DNA of 5,602 nucleotides from positions 1-5,602 of the forward strand of contig CAKROP010000159.1 of the NCBI GenBank assembly GCA_934373375.1. Reading direction: 5' to 3'. Source of the stretch: an uncultured Anaerosacchariphilus sp. (GTDB lineage Bacteria > Bacillota > Clostridia > Lachnospirales > Lachnospiraceae). The translations under genes were made by a program, and so were the position numbers. Position 1 is the first letter of the stretch. Each line of letters starts with the position of its first letter. The notes below the pieces were generated by a model. That model ran no database searches and had not been told where the DNA came from. It saw nothing but the letters and a program-made list of their open reading frames with translations. This document shows positions 1 to 5,259 of this stretch, in pieces.

Positions 1-45
1 CCGGGTCGGGAGATCCCGGCAGCGGGCTCATATAAGGAGGTTATC

Positions 46-360
46 ATGATGGCAGTTATAGAGATTACAGAGGCGAATTTTGAAACAGAGGTGCTGAAGT
101 CCGATGTCCCCGTACTTGTGGATTTCTGGGCAGTATGGTGCGGACCGTGCCAGATGCAGGGCCCCATCATCGATGAACTGGCAGAAGAAGTGCAGGGCGT
201 AAAGTTCGGCAAGCTGAATGTGGATGAGAACATGGGACTGGCGCAGAAGTTCCGCGTCATGAGCATTCCGACCCTGATGCTGTTCAAGGATGGACAGGCG
301 GCAGCCACGGTCGTAGGTCTGCAGTCCAAAGAAGCTGTAAAGAATCTGCTGGGAGTCTGA
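46..360 (+). CDS. trxA: Thioredoxin
   Basis: Thioredoxin is a small cytoplasmic protein that reduces protein disulfides and is recycled by a thioredoxin reductase. The 104-residue product has the classic fold signatures: a buried Asp26, the active site W-C-G-P-C with Cys32 and Cys35, Pro40, and the cis-proline loop S-I-P-T with Pro75. The family is usually 100-110 residues, so it is full length. An AAGGAGG sequence at 34-40 precedes two adjacent ATG codons at 46 and 49. The second has the better spacing (8 nt against 5), so the protein may really begin M-A-V-I at 49. The position after the second cysteine is Gln, where Lys or Arg is common. It is followed one base later by the reductase gene, which makes the pair a translationally coupled unit. 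The operon promoter lies before the window. Confidence 0.96.
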   Translation: MMAVIEITEANFETEVLKSDVPVLVDFWAVWCGPCQMQGPIIDELAEEVQGVKFGKLNVDENMGLAQKFRVMSIPTLMLFKDGQAAATVVGLQSKEAVKNLLGV

Positions 361-361
361 G

Positions 362-1228
362 ATGGCATACGACGTAATCATAGTAGGCAACGGACCGGCC
401 GGATTGTCGGCGGCTCTTTACACCAGCCGGGCGAATTTAAAGACCCTGGTTATCGGCAAGGATGACGGTGCGCTGACAAAAGCGGACAAGATCGAAAACT
501 ATTTCGGCATGGCGGAGCCCATATCCGGCTGCGAGCTGGTGGAGAATACCAAAAAACAGGCGCGCACCCTTGGCGCGGAGCTGATGGAGGATGAGATTTT
601 TCATATCAGCTGGAACGGCGGTTTCCGGCTGGAAGGCCGAAAAGGCGTCTATGAAGCGAAGACCGTCCTGTTGGCTACCGGAACCGCGAGAAGGACCGTG
701 AATATCCCGGGACTTTCGAAGCTGGAAGGCCGTGGCGTCAGTTACTGTGCGGTCTGCGACGCATTCTTTTACCGTGGCCGGAAGGTGGGCGTCCTGGGAA
801 ATGAGGACTATGCCATCCATGAACTTGGCCAGCTTCTGCCTGTAGTCGGCGAAGCTGTGATCCTGACCAATGGAAAAGCGCTCACCACAGCAGCGCCGGA
901 GGGCGTGTCTGTGATAGAAAAAAAGCTGATTTCCGTAAATGGGGAAGAACAGGTAGAAGGCGTAACCTTCGATGACGGTGAGCCCTTTGCCCTGGATGGC
1001 TTATTTGTGGCGCTGGGAAGCGCCGGAGCCGCCGAGCTGGCCCGGAAAATCGGAGCCATGACAGAAGGGCGGAACATCAAAGTGGACGAAGAAATGGCCA
1101 CCAACGTACCGGGACTTTACGCAGCCGGAGACTGTACCGGAGGCCTTCTGCAGATCTCCAAAGCAGTCGGTGAGGGAGCAAAGGCTGCCATGAGCATGAT
1201 CCGGTTTGTAAGGCAGCAGAAAAAATAA
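362..1228 (+). CDS. trxB: Thioredoxin reductase-like flavoprotein, atypical NADPH site
   Basis: This FAD-dependent disulfide reductase is expected to reduce the thioredoxin encoded just upstream. Seen: an FAD-binding G-N-G-P-A-G at residues 9-14, the A-T-G motif near 106, the redox pair C-A-V-C-D at Cys129/Cys132, and a C-terminal FAD-contacting G-D at 256-257. At 288 residues it is shorter than typical bacterial TrxB (about 305-320). The second nucleotide-binding loop reads G-N-E-D-Y-A (146-151) where NADPH enzymes have G-G-G-D-S-A. The arginine-rich H-R-R motif that holds the 2'-phosphate of NADPH is absent; this segment reads I-L-T-N-G. The usual R-Q pair after the GD motif is L-Q. Clostridia are known to have ferredoxin-dependent flavin thioredoxin reductases (FFTR) that lack these motifs, so membership of that or a related pyridine-nucleotide-independent group is a reasonable inference. 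GGGAG at 351-355, inside the end of trxA, gives a 6-nt spacing to the ATG. Confidence 0.9.
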   Translation: MAYDVIIVGNGPAGLSAALYTSRANLKTLVIGKDDGALTKADKIENYFGMAEPISGCELVENTKKQARTLGAELMEDEIFHISWNGGFRLEGRKGVYEAKTVLLATGTARRTVNIPGLSKLEGRGVSYCAVCDAFFYRGRKVGVLGNEDYAIHELGQLLPVVGEAVILTNGKALTTAAPEGVSVIEKKLISVNGEEQVEGVTFDDGEPFALDGLFVALGSAGAAELARKIGAMTEGRNIKVDEEMATNVPGLYAAGDCTGGLLQISKAVGEGAKAAMSMIRFVRQQKK

Positions 1229-1251
1229 TGGATAACAAAGGAGAATGAAAA

Positions 1252-1800
1252 ATGAAACTGATGATAGCGTCAGATATTCACGGTTCCGCGTATTACTGTG
1301 AAAAGCTTCTGAAAGCATACGATGAGGAAAAGGCAGATAAGCTGCTGCTGTTGGGCGACATCCTGTATCACGGTCCCCGCAACGACCTGCCGAAGGATTA
1401 TGCGCCCAAGCAGGTGATTGCCATGCTGAATCCCAGAAAGCAGGATCTGTTGTGTGTGCGCGGCAACTGCGATACGGAAGTGGATCAGATGGTGCTGGAA
1501 TTCCCGATACTTGCGGACTACTGCATTCTGTATCTGAATGAGCGGATGATTTTCGCCACCCATGGCCATGTGTTCAACGAGAAGAACCTGCCGCAGCTTA
1601 AAAAGGGTGACATTCTGCTCCACGGACACACCCATGTGCCTGTATGTAAGGAGACGGAGGACTATATTTACCTGAATCCCGGATCCGTATCCATCCCGAA
1701 GGAGAACAGCTGGCATGGCTACATGATTCTGGAGGATGGCACATTTTCCTGGAAGGATCTGGAAGGAAACGTGCAGAAGGAATTCTGCCCGCAATCATAA
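1252..1800 (+). CDS. yfcE: YfcE-family metallophosphoesterase
   Basis: This is a calcineurin-like metallophosphatase of the YfcE/MJ0936 type; E. coli YfcE is a manganese-dependent phosphodiesterase with an unclear natural substrate. The 182-residue length matches that family (about 180). All metal-site blocks are visible in order: D-I-H-G (Asp8, His10), G-D (Asp36), G-N-C-D (Asn72), T-H-G-H (His104), G-H-T-H (His126, His128), then the family-typical N-P-G-S-V-S-I-P-K near 142-150. The start is supported by AAAGGAGA at 1237-1244, about 8 nt before the ATG. It lies 23 bases after the reductase gene on the same strand and before the first terminator, so it is probably the last gene of the same transcript. 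A link to thioredoxin biology is not evident from the sequence; co-transcription is the only connection. No signal peptide is seen, so it is cytoplasmic. Confidence 0.92.
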   Translation: MKLMIASDIHGSAYYCEKLLKAYDEEKADKLLLLGDILYHGPRNDLPKDYAPKQVIAMLNPRKQDLLCVRGNCDTEVDQMVLEFPILADYCILYLNERMIFATHGHVFNEKNLPQLKKGDILLHGHTHVPVCKETEDYIYLNPGSVSIPKENSWHGYMILEDGTFSWKDLEGNVQKEFCPQS

Positions 1801-1853
1801 CGGATAGCTGTCTGTATGGCAGGGCAATTCATGGGAAATAGTGTATGAAAAAG

Positions 1854-1906
1854 AAAAGCTTCCGAATCCATGCGGTAAAAACCGTTTGGAATCCGGAAGC
1901 TTTTTT
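1854..1906. terminator. Bidirectional rho-independent terminator between convergent genes
   Basis: A long hairpin has a perfect basal stem of GCTTCCG (1858-1864) with CGGAAGC (1894-1900), extended by AAAA/TTTT. An upper stem pairs CGGT (1873-1876) with ACCG (1881-1884) around an AAAA loop. Six T residues follow on the plus strand (1901-1906). On the minus strand the stem is followed by a T-rich run interrupted by one C. It lies 53 bases after the phosphoesterase gene and 14 bases beyond the stop of the opposing ArsR gene, so it probably ends both transcripts. Confidence 0.9.
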
Positions 1907-1920
1907 GACAACATCATCTC

Positions 1921-2220
1921 TTATTCTTCGATATGCTCGAGACCCTGGCAGAGAATATTGACCACATGATCGTCGGCCAGAGAGTAGTAGATGGTTTTGC
2001 CGTCCCGACGGAACTTTACCAGGCGGTTCTGCTTTAAGACCCGCAGCTGGTGGGAGATAGAACTCTGGGACATTTCAAGCCCCGCGGCAATATCATTGAC
2101 ACATTGTTCTCCGCCACGGAGCACAAATAAAATTTTGATCCGTGTGGAATCCGCGAATACTTTAAAAAATTCAGAAAGATAATAAACCTCGTCATCGGCG
2201 GGCATCAGTTCGCTGCTCAA
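1921..2220 (-). CDS. ArsR/SmtB-family repressor, probable zinc-type sensor
   Basis: This is a 99-residue winged-helix repressor of the ArsR/SmtB family; such proteins bind DNA as dimers and release it when metal binds. The helix-turn-helix spans roughly residues 41-64 (S-Q-S-S-I-S-H-Q-L-R recognition helix) and the wing is R-R-D-G-K-T-I-Y-Y. The C-terminal helix carries Asp83, His85, His96 and Glu99, with the D-x-H-x(10)-H-x(2)-E spacing of the alpha5 zinc/cobalt site of SmtB-type sensors. Glu99 is the very last residue. The cysteine-rich alpha3 motif of arsenic or cadmium sensors is reduced to one Cys (Cys40). The start codon is TTG at 2220-2218, chosen because AAGGAGG (plus-strand complement 2230-2236) sits 9 nt upstream; the first in-frame ATG (2205) would be too far from it. 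No metal transporter adjoins it, so its targets are unknown. Zinc specificity is inferred. Confidence 0.9.
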   Translation of the reverse strand: MSSELMPADDEVYYLSEFFKVFADSTRIKILFVLRGGEQCVNDIAAGLEMSQSSISHQLRVLKQNRLVKFRRDGKTIYYSLADDHVVNILCQGLEHIEE

Positions 2221-2234
2221 AATGCGATCCCTCC

Positions 2235-2254
2235 TTTTTCAAATGATTGAAAAA
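2235..2254. promoter_or_regulatory. Perfect 8-bp inverted repeat, probable ArsR-protein operator
   Basis: TTTTTCAA (2235-2242) and TTGAAAAA (2247-2254) are exact inverted copies around a 4-base centre. The repeat begins a few bases after the predicted start of the arsR transcript and ends touching its ribosome binding site, which suits autorepression. ArsR-family repressors usually bind such imperfect or perfect dyads in their own promoter region. The half-sites differ in orientation from the classic TGAA...TTCA zinc-sensor operators, so the match is positional rather than by consensus. Confidence 0.6.
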
Positions 2255-2263
2255 ACTATATTT

Positions 2264-2292
2264 ATTGTAACATAAGAAAAAATCAGTGACAA
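2264..2292 (-). promoter_or_regulatory. Sigma-A promoter for the ArsR-family gene
   Basis: On the minus strand, TTGTCA (complement of 2287-2292) is separated by exactly 17 nt from TACAAT (complement of 2264-2269). A TG one base before the -10 box makes it an extended -10 promoter. Transcription should start near 2257, giving a short leader that contains the inverted repeat at 2235-2254 and the ribosome binding site. The assignment is by consensus match only. Confidence 0.75.
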
Positions 2293-2501
2293 GAACAATA
2301 TTTGAAAATATGATGATATGAGAATATATATATGCATATTCATATATAAAAACAGTGAAAAAGCGCCGGAAATCTGGATTCTGAACAGCATCGGGATGCA
2401 GCAGGGCCACAGACAGGAGCTTCTGAAAAAAGTGTTGTATAGATAAAAGTATGTAGACAGGAATTTCCCGGAAAAAGGAAACTGAAATTGCCCATTATCG
2501 C
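2293..2501. other. Intergenic region with an AT-rich dyad and no convincing gene
   Basis: This lies between the arsR promoter and the hydrolase promoter. It contains an AT-rich dyad at 2316-2345 (ATATGA paired with TCATAT, and GAATAT at 2322-2327 paired with ATATTC at 2336-2341). It also holds a possible plus-strand promoter, TTGAAA (2302-2307), 17 nt, TATATA (2325-2330). A 42-codon frame runs from ATG 2318 to TAA 2446 but has no ribosome binding site. A small AATTTC/GAAATT inverted repeat (2462-2467 and 2484-2489) sits just upstream of the hydrolase promoter. No known riboswitch or RNA gene is recognised. Confidence 0.5.
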
Positions 2502-2530
2502 TTGAAATAAGGTTAAAAACCAGCTATAAT
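2502..2530 (+). promoter_or_regulatory. Near-consensus sigma-A promoter for the NlpC/P60 hydrolase
   Basis: TTGAAA (2502-2507) and a perfect TATAAT (2525-2530) are separated by exactly 17 nt. Transcription should start near 2537, leaving a leader of about 43 nt with GGAGAG at 2567-2572 before the ATG at 2580. The strength of the match suggests constitutive, high expression. Confidence 0.85.
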
Positions 2531-2579
2531 TAAGATACTTGTGAGCAGGGAAAACCATAAGAATACGGAGAGCATTTGG

Positions 2580-3806
2580 ATGAAAAAATTCAGATATACA
2601 GGTAAGAAAATTGCGGCGCTTGTGCTGGCGGGCGTGATGGGCTTCTCCATTACAGCGTCGGCCACCACTGAGTCCGAGATTAAGAAACAGCAGCAGGCTA
2701 CCCAGAAGCAGTTAGACCAGATCAATTCCCAGATGAAGTCCATCGAGGGCCAGCGGAACAGCATACTGAGTCAGGTGAATTCCCTGAATTCCGAACTGAC
2801 GAAGCTGGTGCTGAATATTCAGCTGCTGGAGAGCGATATTGAGGCCAAGGCCGAAGAAGTGGAGCAGGCCCAGGCTGATTACGAGGCGGCCAAGCAGAAA
2901 GAGGAAGAGCAGTACGAAGCCATGAAGCTTCGGATTCAGTACATATACGAAGAGGGAGATATGGATTACCTGTCCCTGTTCCTGCAGGCGGAGAATTTCT
3001 CCGATTTTCTGAACCGGGCGGATTTCGCCCAGGAGATTCAGACCAAGGATCGGGAAATGTTCCTGGAATATCAGGAGACCAAGCAGGAGGTAGCGGATCT
3101 CCTGGAGGAGCTGGAGCAGGAAAAGGCTGATATGGAGGATCTGCAGGCGGAGTACGAGGAACAGAAGAGTTCCACGGAGACTGCACTGGCCCAGAAGAAG
3201 GCAGAGCAGGCCGACTATGATAATCAATTGGCCGCGGCCAAGTCCCAGGCAGCGACCTATAAGAAGCAGCTGCAGGATCAGCAGAAGCAGCTCAAGAAGC
3301 TGGAAGCTGAGCGGAAGAGAAAGGAAGCGGAAGCGGCTGCAGCAGCGGCGAAAAACAGTGAAGCATCCAAGTCCGGCACCATTTCCGCCGGATCGAATTC
3401 CGGTTCGGGCAGTTCCAGTTCCGGAAGCAGCAGCTCCGGATCTTCCGCATCCGTTTCCGGAGGCGGATCCGGCGCGGCGATTGCAAGCTATGCCCTGAAG
3501 TTTGTGGGTAATCCCTATGTATCCGGCGGCACCAGCCTGACGAACGGCGCGGACTGCTCCGGCTTTACCTGGGCGGTTTACCAGAATTTTGGCATCTCCA
3601 TTCCCCGGCAGTCTGACGCCCAGGGACATTCCGGTAAGGCGGTCAGCTATTCCGAAGCCCAGGCCGGAGATATCATTTACTATGGCGGCCATGTGGGGAT
3701 CTACATCGGCGGCGGACGTATCGTCCATGCCAGCACAGCCAAGACCGGCATCAAGATCAGCTCGGCTACCTACCGGAGTATTCTTTCGGTGAGAAGATAT
3801 TATTAA
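2580..3806 (+). CDS. Secreted coiled-coil NlpC/P60 peptidoglycan hydrolase (CwlO/PcsB-like)
   Basis: This is a probable cell-wall endopeptidase exported to the envelope. The 408-residue protein has, in order: a signal peptide (basic M-K-K-F-R start, hydrophobic core to about residue 24, A-S-A cleavage after 28); a long charged coiled coil (about 30-255), with a Y-L-S-L-F-L-Q-A-E-N-F-S-D-F-L-N-R segment at 130-146 typical of the PcsB/CwlO coiled-coil domain; a Ser/Gly-rich linker (about 265-298); and an NlpC/P60 domain (299-408). The catalytic residues are visible: Cys326 in A-D-C-S-G-F, His371 in G-H-V-G-I-Y, and His383 in V-H-A-S-T. Family members cut peptide cross-links during growth or division, and CwlO and PcsB are activated by FtsEX. 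The FtsEX link here is inferred; no ftsEX lies in the window. The start at 2580 is preferred over an in-frame GTG at 2541, because that codon lies about 4 nt after the predicted transcription start and lacks a ribosome binding site. It appears monocistronic. Confidence 0.93.
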   Translation: MKKFRYTGKKIAALVLAGVMGFSITASATTESEIKKQQQATQKQLDQINSQMKSIEGQRNSILSQVNSLNSELTKLVLNIQLLESDIEAKAEEVEQAQADYEAAKQKEEEQYEAMKLRIQYIYEEGDMDYLSLFLQAENFSDFLNRADFAQEIQTKDREMFLEYQETKQEVADLLEELEQEKADMEDLQAEYEEQKSSTETALAQKKAEQADYDNQLAAAKSQAATYKKQLQDQQKQLKKLEAERKRKEAEAAAAAAKNSEASKSGTISAGSNSGSGSSSSGSSSSGSSASVSGGGSGAAIASYALKFVGNPYVSGGTSLTNGADCSGFTWAVYQNFGISIPRQSDAQGHSGKAVSYSEAQAGDIIYYGGHVGIYIGGGRIVHASTAKTGIKISSATYRSILSVRRYY

Positions 3807-3835
3807 AACAAAATAAGACAGACAGGGTGTACAGA

Positions 3836-3871
3836 CGCCTGCTTTCGGAAAACCGGAGGCAGGCGCTTTTT
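3836..3871 (+). terminator. Rho-independent terminator after the hydrolase gene
   Basis: A 13-bp stem, including two G-T pairs, joins 3836-3848 (starting CGCCTGC) with 3853-3865 (ending GCAGGCG) around an AAAA loop, and ends in five T residues at 3867-3871. It begins 29 bases after the hydrolase stop codon. A second weak TTGCGG/CCGCAA pairing (3870-3889) overlaps its tail but has no T run. Confidence 0.92.
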
Positions 3872-3934
3872 GCGGCAAAATATCCGCAAGGAGCATCCGG
3901 CAGCATCAATTTGATAAACAGAAATAAAAAGTGC

Positions 3935-3963
3935 TTGACTATAATGTATATATATGATATATA
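3935..3963 (+). promoter_or_regulatory. Promoter of the GntR-ABC operon
   Basis: TTGACT (3935-3940) and TATATA (3958-3963) are separated by 17 nt. Transcription should start near 3970, leaving a leader of about 40 nt. The whole spacer and -10 box lie inside the inverted repeat at 3940-3970, so a bound repressor would exclude RNA polymerase. Because the region is AT-rich, the exact -10 is less certain than the -35. Confidence 0.75.
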
Positions 3964-3970
3964 CATTATA
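3940..3970. promoter_or_regulatory. Perfect 14-bp inverted repeat, probable GntR (YtrA-type) operator
   Basis: TATAATGTATATAT (3940-3953) is matched without error by its inverse complement at 3957-3970, around a 3-base ATG centre. YtrA-type regulators commonly bind dyads of GTAT...ATAC form in the promoter of their own operon, and each arm here contains GTATAT or its complement. The repeat overlaps the last base of the -35, the spacer and the -10. This points to negative autoregulation by the repressor encoded 40 bases downstream. Confidence 0.75.
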
Positions 3971-4009
3971 TAAACACGATACACATAAAGAAAGCAAGGG
4001 AAACAGCCT

Positions 4010-4384
4010 ATGAATATCATCATCAGCAATTCCAGCGGCAAACCTATCTATGAGCAGATCATGGCCCAGGTGAAAGGGCAGATCATGAACGGAACCCTGA
4101 AGCCGGGAGAGGCACTGCCCTCCATGCGGCTTCTGGCAAAGGAGCTTCGGATCAGCGTGATTACCACCAAGCGGGCCTACGAGGAGCTGGAGCGGGAGGG
4201 CTTTATTACCACGGTAGTAGGTAAGGGAAGCTTCGTAAAGGAAGCGGATCAGGAATTCGTCCGGGAGGAGCGGTTGCGGGTCGTGGAAGGGCACCTGCAG
4301 GCGGCAGTGGACGCGGCCAGACAGTGTGGTATGGACGAGACGGAGCTTGTAGATATTTTAAAATTACTATTTGAGGAGGCATGA
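4010..4384 (+). CDS. GntR-family repressor, YtrA subfamily
   Basis: This is a 124-residue transcriptional regulator. Residues 12-76 form the winged helix: P-I-Y-E-Q-I, the G-x-L-x-P-G-E-x-L-P-S-x-R-x-L-A block (28-43), the recognition helix I-S-V-I-T-T-K-R-A-Y-E-E-L-E-R (48-62) and the wing G-K-G-S-F-V (71-76). Only about 48 residues follow, with no large ligand-binding domain. This is the hallmark of the YtrA subfamily, which usually controls an adjacent ABC exporter and often responds to antibiotics or envelope stress. The ribosome binding site is modest (AAGGGA, 3996-4001, 8 nt before the ATG). The coding end overlaps or abuts the ABC ATPase gene, so repressor and transporter are made together. 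The inducer cannot be read from the sequence. Its likely operator is the dyad at 3940-3970. Confidence 0.93.
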   Translation: MNIIISNSSGKPIYEQIMAQVKGQIMNGTLKPGEALPSMRLLAKELRISVITTKRAYEELEREGFITTVVGKGSFVKEADQEFVREERLRVVEGHLQAAVDAARQCGMDETELVDILKLLFEEA

Positions 4385-4386
4385 AT

Positions 4387-5259
4387 ATGAACAGTGCCAT
4401 AGAAGTAAGACATCTGACGAAGCAGTATCCGGGTTTTGCGTTGAAGGATGTGAGCTTTCAGATCCCAGAGGGCAGCGTCGTGGGCTTTATCGGAGAGAAT
4501 GGCGCGGGAAAAAGCACGACCATGAAGATAATTCTGGGCCTGCTTAAGCGGGACGATGGAGAGGTTACACTGCTTGGCGAGCCGGACGGCGCAAAGGATG
4601 AGACATTGAAAGAACAGATCGGCGTGGTCTTTGATGAGAACTGCTTTCCGGATTATCTGAACCGGCGGGATGTGAACCGGATGCTCAAGGCCATTTACAG
4701 AGGCTGGCAGGAGGAGCGCTTTGGAAAGCTCTGTGATCGGTTCGGCCTCCCGGAGAAGCAGAAGATCAGAGAATATTCCAGAGGCATGAAAATGAAGCTT
4801 TCCATTGCGGCGGCTCTGTCCCATCAGGCCCGGCTTCTGATTCTCGATGAGGCGCTTAGCGGTCTTGATCCTGTGGTGCGTGCCGAGATCCTTGACATAC
4901 TCCGGGAATTTGTTATGGACGAGCGGCATACGGTGTTCCTGTCCTCCCATATTACCAGCGATATTGAGAAGATCGCGGATTACATTTTGCTGATTCATAA
5001 AGGGGAGCTTCTTCTGTATGAAGACAGGGATACACTGTTGGAGGAATACGCCTTGATCCGGTGCAGCGCCGAAGAGGCCGCGAAGCTGAATCCGGCCATC
5101 GTGGTGGGCGTCCGCCGGGGCCGGTTCGATACCGAGGTGCTGGTGCGGAGCCGGGAAGGGCTGGAGGCAAATGAGCATCTGGTTATGGATCGGGCAAGCT
5201 TGGAGGATATTCTTCTTTATACGGCAGGAAAGCCGGGAAATGAGAGGTGTGCGGGATGA
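4387..5259 (+). CDS. ABC transporter ATP-binding protein (exporter type)
   Basis: This is the cytoplasmic ATPase of an ABC-2 type exporter. From the chosen start (290 residues): Walker A G-E-N-G-A-G-K-S-T (36-44), a Q-loop region V-V-F-D-E near 81-84 in which the usual Gln is replaced, signature Y-S-R-G-M (130-134, in place of L-S-G-G-Q), Walker B L-L-I-L-D-E (Asp154, Glu155), D-loop S-G-L-D (158-161) and H-loop His188. Catalytic residues are intact. A region of about 85 residues after the nucleotide-binding domain (to residue 290) is typical of the DrrA/BcrA/YtrB-like branch. GGAGG at 4375-4379 lies 7 nt before ATG 4387 but only 1 nt before ATG 4381, so 4387 is preferred; the 4381 start would overlap the gntR stop by 4 nt. 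It is co-transcribed with the repressor before it and the permease after it. The transported substrate is unknown. Confidence 0.93.
   Translation: MNSAIEVRHLTKQYPGFALKDVSFQIPEGSVVGFIGENGAGKSTTMKIILGLLKRDDGEVTLLGEPDGAKDETLKEQIGVVFDENCFPDYLNRRDVNRMLKAIYRGWQEERFGKLCDRFGLPEKQKIREYSRGMKMKLSIAAALSHQARLLILDEALSGLDPVVRAEILDILREFVMDERHTVFLSSHITSDIEKIADYILLIHKGELLLYEDRDTLLEEYALIRCSAEEAAKLNPAIVVGVRRGRFDTEVLVRSREGLEANEHLVMDRASLEDILLYTAGKPGNERCAG

Noticed and set aside
1..35. Possible end of an upstream gene (frame 3 reads to a TAA at 33-35) and a GC-rich CCGGG/CCCGG pairing at 1-19.
   Set aside because: Only about 30 bases are visible and all frames are open for part of it. There is no T run after the hairpin, so neither a gene end nor a terminator can be supported.
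2541..2579. GTG start at 2541 adding 13 residues to the hydrolase.
   Set aside because: It sits about 4 bases after the predicted transcription start with no room for a ribosome binding site. Starting at 2580 gives a standard signal peptide with GGAGAG correctly spaced.
2337..2579. A cyclic-di-AMP (ydaO-type) riboswitch upstream of the NlpC/P60 gene, as is common in Firmicutes.
   Set aside because: The strong promoter at 2502-2530 leaves only a 43-base leader, and I could not recognise the conserved ydaO core or an expression-platform hairpin upstream.
3357..3475. Repetitive TCCGG-rich DNA as a possible repeat element.
   Set aside because: It encodes the in-frame Ser/Gly linker of the hydrolase and is explained by that low-complexity protein segment.
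3870..3889. TTGCGG/CCGCAA hairpin as a second terminator.
   Set aside because: The stem is six pairs with no following T run, and it overlaps the tail of the clear terminator at 3836-3871. Probably incidental.
2712..3896. Long minus-strand open frame of 394 codons opposite the hydrolase gene.
   Set aside because: It is Leu/Gly-rich low-complexity sequence produced by reading the coiled-coil and Ser/Gly codons of the real gene in antisense. It has no domain signature, and the plus strand holds a clear signal peptide and catalytic motifs.
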